The notes under the pieces: model-generated
Told to the model about the DNA's origin: nothing
The model's input: only the letters and a program-made list of their open reading frames with translations
Database searches by the model: none
Assembly: GCA_024680675.1 (NCBI GenBank)
Contig: JAILBX010000025.1
Location: 1 to 36,031, forward strand
Source of the DNA: Lachnospiraceae bacterium
Lineage (GTDB): Bacteria; Bacillota; Clostridia; Lachnospirales; Lachnospiraceae
DNA length: 36,031 nt
Direction of reading: 5' to 3'
Shown: positions 1 to 9,598 of the stretch, in pieces
Numbering within the stretch: the stretch's first letter is position 1
Layout of the letters: each line of letters opens with the position of its first letter
Program-made: the position numbers and the translations under genes

Positions 1-1
1 T

Positions 2-544
2 TCAGAGGGTATAGCCAATTCGGGCGGAGTGGATATGTTCCTGTCATCTCTTGAAATGTTTTATGATTCCATAAAGGACAATAGTGAAGAAATTAAAAAT
101 GCATATATTAATGAGGATATCAGACTATTTACCATAAAGGTACATTCTCTGAAGAGCTCCGCAAGGATAATAGGCGCTTCTGATCTTTCAGATAAGGCCT
201 TTAAGCTGGAAGAAGCAGGTAATAAGGAAGATCGGGAGTTTATTGTTAATAATACAGGAGACTTTTTAGAAGAATATCTTTCCTTTGAGGAAAAGCTTAA
301 GGCAATCAAGAAGGAAGATGGAAAGGATGACAGAGCAGAAATTCCAAGGAGCGAGCTTAGTGATGCCTATGAAGCCATAAAGGAACTGGTACCGCAAATG
401 GATTATGATTCACTTGAAATGGTGGTGGGAGAACTTATGGAATACAGGCTGCCCGGGGAGGATGAGGAAAAGATCAGAGAGTTTTCAAAGAAGCTAAAGG
501 CCTTTGACTGGGATGCTATGCAGGAAATGGCAGATACTTTTTGA
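2..544 (+). CDS. Hpt (histidine phosphotransfer) domain protein, C-terminal part; 5' end lies outside the window
   Basis: The frame of ORF 29..544 is open to position 2 (SEGIANSGGVDM...). Contains VHSLKSSARIIGASDLSDKAFKLEEAG, matching the Hpt motif HxLKSSA. Probably the end of a larger signalling protein. Confidence 0.8.
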   Translation, partial: SEGIANSGGVDMFLSSLEMFYDSIKDNSEEIKNAYINEDIRLFTIKVHSLKSSARIIGASDLSDKAFKLEEAGNKEDREFIVNNTGDFLEEYLSFEEKLKAIKKEDGKDDRAEIPRSELSDAYEAIKELVPQMDYDSLEMVVGELMEYRLPGEDEEKIREFSKKLKAFDWDAMQEMADTF

Positions 545-576
545 CAGATAGTAAGGTTTGAAAAAAGGGGAAGAAT

Positions 577-1335
577 ATGTCGGAAGAAAGGATATTGGTA
601 GTAGCTGAAAAAGAGTCTTTTATTGTAAGAGCCCTTATTAAAAAAATGAGGGATTCGGGTATCAATTCAGAATTTGTTCCATGGAATATCTCAGATATAA
701 ATAAAGCCATGGACCACACCTTGCTGGTAACGGTTTATATGGGAGAGGGTAGCAGGATACAGTCCGATGTGCTTCATTTTTTGACAGATAAAATGTCAGA
801 TGAAGGAGCCCTTATGATGGCCGTGGGAAGTGAAGATGATATTAAATTTATAGAAAGCAAGGTTCCAAAGGAGTCACTGTATAAGTCATATATACGCCCC
901 CTTGATAATGAAGCCTTTGTAAATACTGCAAAGGATTTATATGACAGACTCTGTGCCGGAGAATTCAGAAAGAGCATATTGATCGTTGATGATGATCCAA
1001 GCTATCTTTCTCTGGTAAGGGAATGGCTTAAGGGCAGCTATAAGGTGTCAATGGTGACCTCAGGTCTTCAGGCTTTAAAGTGGCTTGGAAAAAACAAGGC
1101 AGATCTTATACTTTTGGATCATGAAATGCCGGTAACCACAGGACCGCAGGTCCTTGAAATGTTAAGAAGTGATGAGGAGACAAAGTCCATACCGGTTATT
1201 TTCCTGACAGGGAAAAGCGATAAAAAAAGTGTAATGGAGGTTGTGGCCCTTAAGCCGGAGGGTTATTTTTTAAAAACGATAATGAGGGAGGAATTGCTTG
1301 AAAATCTTAGAAAGTTCTTCCTGAAAGGAAAATAA
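577..1335 (+). CDS. Response regulator with C-terminal REC domain and degenerate REC-like N-terminal domain
   Basis: C-terminal KSILIVDDDPSYLSLVREWL...DLILLDHEMPVTTGPQVLEML...PVIFLTGKSD is a canonical receiver. N-terminal ERILVVAEKESFIVRALIKKM resembles a receiver without the acidic pair. Confidence 0.85.
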   Translation: MSEERILVVAEKESFIVRALIKKMRDSGINSEFVPWNISDINKAMDHTLLVTVYMGEGSRIQSDVLHFLTDKMSDEGALMMAVGSEDDIKFIESKVPKESLYKSYIRPLDNEAFVNTAKDLYDRLCAGEFRKSILIVDDDPSYLSLVREWLKGSYKVSMVTSGLQALKWLGKNKADLILLDHEMPVTTGPQVLEMLRSDEETKSIPVIFLTGKSDKKSVMEVVALKPEGYFLKTIMREELLENLRKFFLKGK

Positions 1336-1351
1336 TAAAGGGTAATATCAT

Positions 1352-3022
1352 ATGGTTAAGCTATTTCTTGTTGAAGATGAGATCGTCATGAGAGACGGTA
1401 TAAAAAGACATATAAATTGGAAAAAGGAAGATATAGAATTTGTGGGGGAGGCAAGCGACGGAGAGCTTGCCTATCCAATGATCCTGGATCTTAAACCGGA
1501 CATTCTTATAACAGATATAAAAATGCCCTTTATGGACGGACTTGAGCTTTCAAGTCTTGTTAAAAAGGAGCTTCCGGGAATACATATTATAATACTCAGC
1601 GGATATGATGAGTTTTCCTACGCTCAGCAGGCAGTTTCAATAGGAGTTACCCAGTATCTTTTAAAACCTATTACACCCAAAAAGCTTTTAGAGTCTATTA
1701 AAGAGGTTCAGGAAAAGATTGAGGAGGAGAGGATCCAGGCTTCTGAAGCCGATTGGTCACTGGAGGAGACAAAGGAAAAAAATGATATTGCAAAAACAAA
1801 GCTCATTGATGCGATAGTCATGAATTCCCTGTCTATGTCAGAGATCCTTGAACAGGGAAAAAATATTGATATAAATCTTACTGCAAGGTTTTACAGGATA
1901 GTTCTTTTACAGATCAACATAAAGGGGGAGCAGGGGGACGCCTTTTCCGAAACAAGAAACGATTTTATCGATAAGCTTATAATAATACTTGATAAGCAGA
2001 ATGCCTCCTGGCATATGGTTGACAGGGGTATGGACGGCTTCCTTTTTCTGGTGCTGGGGAATGAGGAAGAATCTATCTTAAAGGAGCTTGATGAGGGAAT
2101 AAATGAGATCGTTGAGATAATTAAGGAAACGCCCAATATGGACTATTTTATAGGGGTGGGTCCCATCGTCAACAGACTCAGTGAAGTAAGAAATACCTAT
2201 TTTGGGGCAACAAAAGCCCTTTCCCACAGATTTATGACAGGCTCCGATCATATAGTTTATTCCAACGGCAGCGGCAATAGTGGATCCAAAGATAAGGACA
2301 GGGAAGCAGAGGGGCAGGGCCTTGAGAAGGTCTCCTTTGATGCCTTTATTTCAGGTGATACATCCCATAAGGCCATTGAAACCTTTGTAAAAACAGGCTC
2401 CTATGATGAGATCGATCCTTTTATAGACGAGGTTTTTGAAAGGGTTGGTGAGGTTAATCTTAACTCCCTGGTATTTATGAATTATATTATCATGGACTGC
2501 TATTTTATACTGGCAAAATTTGTTAATCAGATAGGAGGGGATAATTCCGAGATCGAGAGTAAGATAGGAGATATAAACAGTCTCCTTTCCGATCTGAAGG
2601 ACTGGAGACAGGCCTCTGATTATCTGAAGGAATACCTGAAATGCACAGTAAACTTAAGAGACGGAAAGACTGCAAAAAAATACGGAAAGGTGCTTCAGAA
2701 GGCAATAAGCTATATAGATGAAAATTATATGAGAGAGGATATTTCTCTTAATACCGTGGCTGCTCAGGCCAATATATCACCTAATCATTTTTCGGCTATC
2801 TTTTCTCAGGAAATGGGAATAACCTTTATTGAATACCTGATCAAAAAAAGGATCGACAAGGCCTGTGAGCTCCTTATGACGACAGATATGAAAAGCTCTG
2901 AGGTGGCTTATAAAGTGGGATATAAAGATCCCCATTACTTCAGCTATACATTTAAGAAAACAGTGGGAATGACCACTAAGGAATACAGGGCACGGGGAAG
3001 AAATGCTGAAAAGGATCAATGA
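1352..3022 (+). CDS. YesN-like response regulator: REC domain plus C-terminal AraC-type HTH
   Basis: N-term MVKLFLVEDEIVMRDGIKRHINW...DILITDIKMPFMDGLEL; C-term AISYIDENYMREDISLNTVAAQANISPNHFSAIFSQEMGITFIEYLIKKRIDKACELL...GYKDPHYFSYTFKKTVGMTTKEYR (AraC HTH). Confidence 0.93.
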   Translation: MVKLFLVEDEIVMRDGIKRHINWKKEDIEFVGEASDGELAYPMILDLKPDILITDIKMPFMDGLELSSLVKKELPGIHIIILSGYDEFSYAQQAVSIGVTQYLLKPITPKKLLESIKEVQEKIEEERIQASEADWSLEETKEKNDIAKTKLIDAIVMNSLSMSEILEQGKNIDINLTARFYRIVLLQINIKGEQGDAFSETRNDFIDKLIIILDKQNASWHMVDRGMDGFLFLVLGNEEESILKELDEGINEIVEIIKETPNMDYFIGVGPIVNRLSEVRNTYFGATKALSHRFMTGSDHIVYSNGSGNSGSKDKDREAEGQGLEKVSFDAFISGDTSHKAIETFVKTGSYDEIDPFIDEVFERVGEVNLNSLVFMNYIIMDCYFILAKFVNQIGGDNSEIESKIGDINSLLSDLKDWRQASDYLKEYLKCTVNLRDGKTAKKYGKVLQKAISYIDENYMREDISLNTVAAQANISPNHFSAIFSQEMGITFIEYLIKKRIDKACELLMTTDMKSSEVAYKVGYKDPHYFSYTFKKTVGMTTKEYRARGRNAEKDQ

Positions 3023-4514
3023 GTTTTCAAAAAGAATACTGACAAGGATCAGGCTAAGATCTTTACTTATGATGCTGAGTATGGTTTTCTTCATACCTAT
3101 GATCATAATAATGGGCTTCCTTCTCTATAATCTTAATCAGTTTTTTCTAAGCTATGGTAAGATCGTTCAGAGTATAACCTGTGCAAATAACTATAATATT
3201 ACCTTTAAAGAAGAGATAGATTCAACGGTCTATCAGATGATAGCCAGATCGATGAATAAGTATGAGGTTGAAGTAAACCTTGACATGAAAAACCCGGATA
3301 GCCTTATAGATGAGGCAAAGGCCACCTTTACTGCTTTAAAGGAAGCACCCACAACAGATGAGGCCCTGGGACGCCTTGACAGTATAAGCAAGCTTTTGGA
3401 CACGCTGAAGGAAAGAGTTGATGAAATCGATGCAACTGTAAAAAAAACAGGCTACTATGATGAAAATATGAGCAGGCTGGATACTGATATCCGTATAATA
3501 ACAGAGCTTATCCAGGAAAGGATAACAGAGTACATTTACTATGAATCTGTTAATATGGAGAAGGTGCTTTCCAAGATGGAGGAAAGAAAAGATCTCCTTA
3601 TAAGATCAGTCTTTATAGCAGCCCTTATCCTTTTGGTCATATCAGGCTTTACAGCCCTTACCATCACGGAAAGCATCACAAAACCCATAAATGAGCTTTG
3701 TGATGTGGCCGGAAAGGTGGGAAAGGGTGACTTTGAGGTCAGAGCCGATAACCGTGAAAGTAATCCGGAGATAAGACAGCTTTCGGACAGCTTTAACAGT
3801 ATGATAGAACAGATCGGAAAGCTGGTGGAGAACATAAAAGCGGAACAGATCAATTCAAGAAATCTTGAACTCAGGCTCTTACAGGCTCAGATAAATCCCC
3901 ATTTTTTTTATAACACCCTGGATAATATAGTCTGGCTTTCAGAGGATGACAGAAAAGAGGATGTTGCGGCTATTGTTACAGCCTTATCCCAGTTTTTCAG
4001 AACAACTCTTTCGGGGGGCAGGTATTTTATCAGACTTGAAGAGGAAATAGCCCATATTGAAGCTTATTTAAAGATCCAGTCCTTTAGATACAGGGATATA
4101 CTTTCCTATAAGATAGATATAGCTAAAGAGCTTAAGGACTTTGAGATAATAAAGATGACCTTACAGCCCCTTGTGGAAAACGCACTTTACCACGGAATAA
4201 AATATAAGAGGGGAATGGGCCTTATAAGGATAGGTGCTATGGATATGGGGGATAATCTGCTTATCTTTGTGGAGGATGACGGTATCGGTATAAGGAAAGA
4301 GGAGCTGCTTGAGCTGCATAGGATAATAAAAGGGGATGAGAAACCAAGTCAAGATAATAAGGGCTTTGGAATGTCAAATGTGGCAGAGAGATTAAGACTT
4401 AATTATGGTAGAAATTATGGGATAAAAATAGAGAGTACTTATGGAAAAGGTACAAAAGTTGAGGTACTTATTCCCAAAATAATATATAAGGATGAAAATA
4501 ATGAACAAAATTGA
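3003..4514 (+). CDS. YesM-like sensor histidine kinase (TM-extracellular-TM-HAMP-His_kinase)
   Basis: Two TM segments, HAMP-like ITKPINELCDVAGKVGKGDFEVRAD, LRLLQAQINPHFFYNTLDNIVWL (His_kinase family motif) and an ATPase G-box. Overlaps the upstream RR gene by 20 nt. Confidence 0.93.
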   Translation: MLKRINEFSKRILTRIRLRSLLMMLSMVFFIPMIIIMGFLLYNLNQFFLSYGKIVQSITCANNYNITFKEEIDSTVYQMIARSMNKYEVEVNLDMKNPDSLIDEAKATFTALKEAPTTDEALGRLDSISKLLDTLKERVDEIDATVKKTGYYDENMSRLDTDIRIITELIQERITEYIYYESVNMEKVLSKMEERKDLLIRSVFIAALILLVISGFTALTITESITKPINELCDVAGKVGKGDFEVRADNRESNPEIRQLSDSFNSMIEQIGKLVENIKAEQINSRNLELRLLQAQINPHFFYNTLDNIVWLSEDDRKEDVAAIVTALSQFFRTTLSGGRYFIRLEEEIAHIEAYLKIQSFRYRDILSYKIDIAKELKDFEIIKMTLQPLVENALYHGIKYKRGMGLIRIGAMDMGDNLLIFVEDDGIGIRKEELLELHRIIKGDEKPSQDNKGFGMSNVAERLRLNYGRNYGIKIESTYGKGTKVEVLIPKIIYKDENNEQN

Positions 4515-4554
4515 TAAGATATCATAATTTATTCATACTTTGTTCATTTTTTTG
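4501..4554 (+). terminator. Probable intrinsic terminator between the histidine kinase and the ABC operon
   Basis: ATGAACAAA (4501-4509) pairs perfectly with TTTGTTCAT (4539-4547) and is followed by a T run. The stem is AT-rich with a long loop. Confidence 0.5.
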
Positions 4555-4677
4555 ATAAAAATAAGAACTTTTAAGATAAATAACTCTATGGTTTTGTGAA
4601 AATTGTCGGTATAAAATACAAAATGTAAATAGATTTTTGACATATTTTATGTCGGAACAAAACAGGAGGAAAATAAT

Positions 4678-5829
4678 ATGAAAAAGAAATTACTTAGTTT
4701 AGTACTTTCAGCTGTTATGGTAGCAGGACTTGTAGCAGGCTGTGGTTCATCAGCCAGCCAGACAACCGAGCCCGCAGCAGAACCTACAGAGGCAGCAGCA
4801 ACAGAGGCTGCAGCAGAGCCTACAGAAGAAGTAGCAGACGTTGAGGCAGCAGAAGCAGAGATAGCAAAGGAAGCTGCTGATGCAGTAGCTGACGGAGAGA
4901 CAATAACAATCGGTTTTGCACAGGTTGGACATGAGTCAGATTGGCGTACAGCTTCAACAAAGTCTTGTCAGGACGTTTTCTCAGCAGATAACGGATATGA
5001 TCTTACATTCGTAGATTGTGATAATGATTCAGCTGCTCAGCTTGAGGCAGTTCGTGGATTCATTGAGCAGGGTCTTGACTACATCATCATCGATCCTATC
5101 GTTTCAACAGGTTGGGATACAGTTCTTACAGAGTGTGAAGATGCAGGAATCCCTGTAATCGTTATTGACCGTACAATTGATGATTCTGACAAGTATGCAG
5201 CTTGGGTAGGATCTAACTTTAAGACAGAAGGTCTTGCAGCAGGTGAGTGGCTTAAGGCTTACGCTGAGAAGAACGGAATCAAGGAGATCAACGCTCTTGT
5301 TATTTCAGGAACTACAGGTGCTTCAGCTCAGATCGGTCGTTCAGATGGATTCAAGGAGATAGCTGACAGAGAAGGTTGGACAATCCTTGATGAGCAGACA
5401 GGTGACTTCACAGAGGAAGGCGGACAGCAGGTTATGGAGTCATACTGTAAGTCATATGACGGCAAGTTCAATGTAGTTGTTTGCCAGAACGATAACGAAG
5501 CTTTTGGTGCTATGACAGCTATGGACAATGCAGGTGTTAAGTATGGCCCTGGAAATGATGTTATCCTTATTTCCTTCGATGCTTGTACAGCAGGTCTTGA
5601 GGATGTTAAGGCAGGAAAGATCACAGCTGATTTTGAGTGTAACCCTCTTGCAGCTCCTTTCGTAGAGGAAGTTATCGCTCAGCTTGCAGCAGGTGAAGAA
5701 CCTGAGAAGGAAGTATATATGGAAGAGCATTGGTATGCACTTCCCGATGCTATAGTAGACTTCTCAATCGATGGAGAGGCTCAGACTATGACAGAAGTTA
5801 CTGATGATGTAATTGCAGCTCAGTATTAA
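4678..5829 (+). CDS. Sugar ABC transporter substrate-binding lipoprotein, YtfQ-like
   Basis: Lipobox VAGLVAGCGSS, Ala/Glu/Thr/Pro-rich linker, then TITIGFAQVGHESDWRTASTKS...QLEAVRGFIEQGLDYIIIDPIVSTGWDTVL, closely resembling YtfQ (galactofuranose-binding) proteins. Strong SD aggagg. Confidence 0.9.
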   Translation: MKKKLLSLVLSAVMVAGLVAGCGSSASQTTEPAAEPTEAAATEAAAEPTEEVADVEAAEAEIAKEAADAVADGETITIGFAQVGHESDWRTASTKSCQDVFSADNGYDLTFVDCDNDSAAQLEAVRGFIEQGLDYIIIDPIVSTGWDTVLTECEDAGIPVIVIDRTIDDSDKYAAWVGSNFKTEGLAAGEWLKAYAEKNGIKEINALVISGTTGASAQIGRSDGFKEIADREGWTILDEQTGDFTEEGGQQVMESYCKSYDGKFNVVVCQNDNEAFGAMTAMDNAGVKYGPGNDVILISFDACTAGLEDVKAGKITADFECNPLAAPFVEEVIAQLAAGEEPEKEVYMEEHWYALPDAIVDFSIDGEAQTMTEVTDDVIAAQY

Positions 5830-5871
5830 TCAAGGTTAAGGTATTACAGAAATATAAGGTAAGAACCTTGG

Positions 5872-5902
5872 GAGGCTCCGGATATCCCGGAGCCTCTTTT
5901 TT
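5872..5902 (+). terminator. Intra-operon intrinsic terminator/attenuator after the first binding protein gene
   Basis: GAGGCTCCGG-atat-CCGGAGCCTC stem followed by TTTTTT. Confidence 0.9.
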
Positions 5903-5946
5903 AAAAGAAAAAACCGGAGAAGGGTATCTATGAAAGGAGACAGACT

Positions 5947-7458
5947 ATGGATCAGGACGTTGTTTTAACTGCCCGAGGGATCACCATGACATTTCCCGGG
6001 GTAAAGGCTTTAAGCAACGTGGACTTTACCTTACGCAAGGGGGAAATTCATGCACTTATGGGAGAAAACGGTGCAGGAAAGTCTACGTTAATTAAATGTC
6101 TCACCGGTATTAATGATTATGAGGCCGGAGAAATGCATATTGCAGGAATAGAAGGTCCTGTAAAGAATCATTCAACAAGAGATGCACAGAATGTGGGTAT
6201 TTCAACAGTTTATCAGGAGGTTAATCTTTGCCCCAATCTTTCAGTGGCAGAGAATCTGTTCATAGGAAGAGAGCCTATGACAAAATTTGGTACTATCGAT
6301 CGTAAATCATATAATAAGAGATCCCAGAAGATAATGGACGATCTGGGAATTTCAGTTGATGTAACACAAAATCTTGAAAATTATTCCCTTGCTATTCAGC
6401 AGATGGTTGCCATTGCAAGGGCTGTAGATATGGACTGTAAGGTCCTGATATTAGATGAGCCTACCTCATCCCTGGATGAAGAGGAGGTTGAGAAGCTTTT
6501 CAAAGTAATGAGGATGCTTAAGGAAAAGGGGGTAGGTATCATTTTTGTAACCCATTTCCTTGAACAGGTATACGCCGTATGTGATAAGATAACGGTTTTA
6601 AGAAATGGTAACTTTGTAGGTGAGTTTACTGTTGAAGAGCTTCCAAGGGTAAAGCTTGTAGCGGCAATGATGGGTAAGGATTTAGATGATCTTGCCGAGA
6701 TCAAGGGAGAGTCCGTAGACTATTCCAAATCAGAGATGGAGATTTCCGCAAAGGGTCTGGCACATGTGGGAACAGTAAAGCCCTTTGATCTTGATATCCA
6801 TAAGGGAGAGGTTATCGGCGTAGGAGGACTGCTGGGTTCGGGAAGAAGTGAGCTGGCACGTTCTATATACGGAGCCGACAGGGCCAATACAGGTACTTTA
6901 AAGGTTAAGGACAAGGAGGTTAAGATCAGCCAGCCTATAGATGCAATGAATCTTGGTATGGGAATGCTGCCCGACGACAGAAAAGCAGAGGGCATAATAG
7001 GGGATCTTACTGTAAGAGAGAATATCATACTTGCTCTTCAGGCCAAGAACGGAATGTTTAAACGTCTGCCAAAGGCTAAGCAGGATGAGATAGCAGACAG
7101 ATACATTGATCTTCTGTCCATTAAAACAGCCAGCAAGGAAACTCTTATCAAGCAGCTTTCCGGAGGCAATCAGCAGAAGTGTATACTTGCCAGATGGCTG
7201 GCTACAAATCCTGATTTCCTTATATTGGATGAGCCTACAAGAGGAATCGACGTGGGTACAAAGACCGAGATCCAGAAGCTGATATTAAAGCTGGCAGGAG
7301 AGGGAAAGACTGTAATGTTTATTTCTTCGGAAATAGCCGAAATGGTCAGAACTTGTAACAGAATGGTCATAATGAGAGATGGCGAAAAGGTAAATGAGCT
7401 CGATGGTGACCTGACTGAGGAAAGAGTTATGAAAGCAATTGCAGGAGGTGAAGAATAG
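5947..7458 (+). CDS. Sugar ABC transporter ATP-binding protein (two ABC domains, YtfR/RbsA-like)
   Basis: Walker A GENGAGKSTLIKCLTG, duplicated ABC domain with LSGGNQQKCILARWLATNPDFLILDEPTRGIDVGTK. Confidence 0.95.
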   Translation: MDQDVVLTARGITMTFPGVKALSNVDFTLRKGEIHALMGENGAGKSTLIKCLTGINDYEAGEMHIAGIEGPVKNHSTRDAQNVGISTVYQEVNLCPNLSVAENLFIGREPMTKFGTIDRKSYNKRSQKIMDDLGISVDVTQNLENYSLAIQQMVAIARAVDMDCKVLILDEPTSSLDEEEVEKLFKVMRMLKEKGVGIIFVTHFLEQVYAVCDKITVLRNGNFVGEFTVEELPRVKLVAAMMGKDLDDLAEIKGESVDYSKSEMEISAKGLAHVGTVKPFDLDIHKGEVIGVGGLLGSGRSELARSIYGADRANTGTLKVKDKEVKISQPIDAMNLGMGMLPDDRKAEGIIGDLTVRENIILALQAKNGMFKRLPKAKQDEIADRYIDLLSIKTASKETLIKQLSGGNQQKCILARWLATNPDFLILDEPTRGIDVGTKTEIQKLILKLAGEGKTVMFISSEIAEMVRTCNRMVIMRDGEKVNELDGDLTEERVMKAIAGGEE

Positions 7459-7459
7459 A

Positions 7460-8551
7460 ATGAATACGGATAGAAAAAAAGCTCATTTTTTGACAAAAGT
7501 AAAAAATTGGCCCCTGCTTCTTCCGGTGGTCAGTCTTATCCTTGTTATGGCTGTAAACATAGTTCATGATGCGGCAACGGGAGTTAATCCCTTATCCTTC
7601 TTTATCATATCTCTTAATGAGACCACCAGTAACGGAACTATACTTTACGGCAGAATAATCGATATATTGAATCGAGGCAGTGAGGTGGCTATACTTGCTC
7701 TTGGAATGACCCTTGTGGTTTCCTCTTCTGCAGGAACTGATATTTCAGTCGGCTCTGTCATGAGTCTTTCAGCCTCATTTTGCTGTATGCTTTTAGCCGG
7801 TTACGGGGTTTCCTCCACAAATGAACTTGCAGTTCCTTTGGTAGTGGGAGTGCTTGCAGCTCTTTTTATGGGAGCCCTTTGCGGAGCCTTTAACGGGACA
7901 CTTGTTGCCTATCTTGGGATACAGCCTATGGTTGCGACCCTGATATTATTCTCGGCGGCAAGAGCCATAGGGCTGCTCTTATGTAACGATCTTATTGTTT
8001 ATGTAAGAAATGATTCCTACGGATATTTCGGAGGCTTTACAGGCCCCATTCCGACTCCCATAATAATAGCGGCAATATGTATAGCCATAGTTGCCATTAC
8101 CTTAAACAAAACCTCAATGGGTATGTATATCCAGTCGGTAGGTATCAATTCAAAGGCCAGCAGGATAGCGGGACTTAATTCAAAGAGGATCATTTTTCTT
8201 ACCTACCTTATCTGCGGTCTCTTTGCAGGAGTTGCAGGTCTTGTAAACTCTTCAAGGATCACCTCTGCAGATTCAAATAATATCGGACTCTATTACGAGA
8301 TGGATGCCATATTGGCGGTTGCTCTGGGAGGTAACAGTCTTGGAGGCGGTAAGTTTAATCTGGCAGGATCCATAATCGGAGCTTATACTATTCAGGCTAT
8401 AACAACAACCCTTTACGCTTTGGGAGTTTCAACCGATCAGGCACCGGTTTTCAAAGCGATCATCGTTATAATCATAGTTGCCATACAGGCACCTCCAATT
8501 AAGGCTTACTTTAGGAAAAAATCATTGGAAAAGGGGGTTGCTAAGGCATGA
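7460..8551 (+). CDS. Sugar ABC transporter permease (YtfT/RbsC-like)
   Basis: ORF track starts at TTG 7439, but ATG 7460 after aggaggtgaagaat is the likelier start. Multi-TM protein with GMTLVVSSSAGTDISVGSVMSLSA and ILAVALGGNSLGGGKFNLAGS. Confidence 0.92.
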   Translation: MNTDRKKAHFLTKVKNWPLLLPVVSLILVMAVNIVHDAATGVNPLSFFIISLNETTSNGTILYGRIIDILNRGSEVAILALGMTLVVSSSAGTDISVGSVMSLSASFCCMLLAGYGVSSTNELAVPLVVGVLAALFMGALCGAFNGTLVAYLGIQPMVATLILFSAARAIGLLLCNDLIVYVRNDSYGYFGGFTGPIPTPIIIAAICIAIVAITLNKTSMGMYIQSVGINSKASRIAGLNSKRIIFLTYLICGLFAGVAGLVNSSRITSADSNNIGLYYEMDAILAVALGGNSLGGGKFNLAGSIIGAYTIQAITTTLYALGVSTDQAPVFKAIIVIIIVAIQAPPIKAYFRKKSLEKGVAKA

Positions 8552-9567
8552 AAACAAGAAAGATGAACTCTAACACCGTACTGCTTCTTATAACCATTGC
8601 ACTTTTCTTTGTGCTTTATGGCGGTGGATGTATAGCATACAGTGGTAAAGGCTTTACCCATTTACAGACCTTCTTAAATATTCTTATCACGAATGCCGGT
8701 CTGATATGCGTGGCCTGCGGACTGACGGTAGTAATGCTTACGGCGGGAATAGATATTTCGGTCGGTTCACTGGTGGCTATGGACTGTATGATGCTGGCAG
8801 TTGGTATGGAAAAGGGCATAGGCGCAGTACCTATGTGTATTCTTATAATCGTTACAGGAGTTGTTTTTGGCCTGGTACAGGGATTCCTTATAGGCTATCT
8901 GAATATACAGCCCTTTATAGTAACAATGGCCGGTATGTTCTTTGGAAGAGGAATGACAGCAGTCATATGTTCAAAACAGGTTGCTATAACAGAAGCAATG
9001 AACTCTACCTTTTATTCCTGGGCCAATGCAAAGATCGTTCTTCCCTTTGGAGGTTATATGAACAATAAAGGTAAGTATATGGCGCCCTTTTTAAGGGTTG
9101 AGGTAGTTATAGCTCTTATAGTTCTTTTACTTACCTTCCTTATGCTCAGATACACTAAATTCGGCCGTGCTCTTTATGCGATCGGAGGAAGTGAGTCATC
9201 GGCGGTAATGATGGGACTTAATGTAAAAAGAACAAAAATGATGGCTTATGTGCTTTCTTCGGTTCTGACCTCAATTGGAGGAATCTGCTTCTGTCTGAAT
9301 ACCATGAGCGGTTCCGTTCAGCAGGCCTTGGGCTTTGAAATGGATGCCATTTCCTCAGCGGTTATCGGTGGTACTCTTTTAACAGGTGGAGTGGGTAATG
9401 TTATCGGTACCTTCTTTGGTGTCCTTATTAACGGAACAATATCATCCATAGTTAAGACTAACGGTAAGCTGGCAAGCTCCTGGCCTAACATTCTGACAGC
9501 GGCTTTATTGTTCCTCTTTATCGTTATTCAGAGTATTTTTGCTGCAGTAAGAGCAAAGAAAAAATAA
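8548..9567 (+). CDS. Sugar ABC transporter permease (YjfF/RbsC-like)
   Basis: Multi-TM protein with CGLTVVMLTAGIDISVGSLVAM and MDAISSAVIGGTLLTGGVGNVIGTFFG. 4-nt overlap with the upstream permease. Confidence 0.93.
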   Translation: MKTRKMNSNTVLLLITIALFFVLYGGGCIAYSGKGFTHLQTFLNILITNAGLICVACGLTVVMLTAGIDISVGSLVAMDCMMLAVGMEKGIGAVPMCILIIVTGVVFGLVQGFLIGYLNIQPFIVTMAGMFFGRGMTAVICSKQVAITEAMNSTFYSWANAKIVLPFGGYMNNKGKYMAPFLRVEVVIALIVLLLTFLMLRYTKFGRALYAIGGSESSAVMMGLNVKRTKMMAYVLSSVLTSIGGICFCLNTMSGSVQQALGFEMDAISSAVIGGTLLTGGVGNVIGTFFGVLINGTISSIVKTNGKLASSWPNILTAALLFLFIVIQSIFAAVRAKKK

Positions 9568-9598
9568 TATTTTTATTTAGATAACAGGTGGGGCTTCT

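Noticed and set aside
4636-4664. TTGACA-like sequence (tttttgacat) just upstream of the first binding-protein gene as a -35 box
   Set aside because: A 16-18 nt spacer would place the -10 within the SD region. TATAAA near 4610 with a weak -35 (activator-dependent) is more plausible.
4744-4900. Repeat-rich stretch (gcagcagaacctacagag...) in the first binding protein as a DNA repeat element
   Set aside because: It encodes a low-complexity Ala/Glu/Pro/Thr linker (AAEPTEAAATEAAAEPTEE) between the lipid anchor and the binding domain, which is common in secreted lipoproteins.
8706-9068. 120-aa + strand ORF inside the YjfF-like permease gene
   Set aside because: Alternative frame of a well-supported permease; the protein has no recognisable domain and looks like frame-shadow composition.
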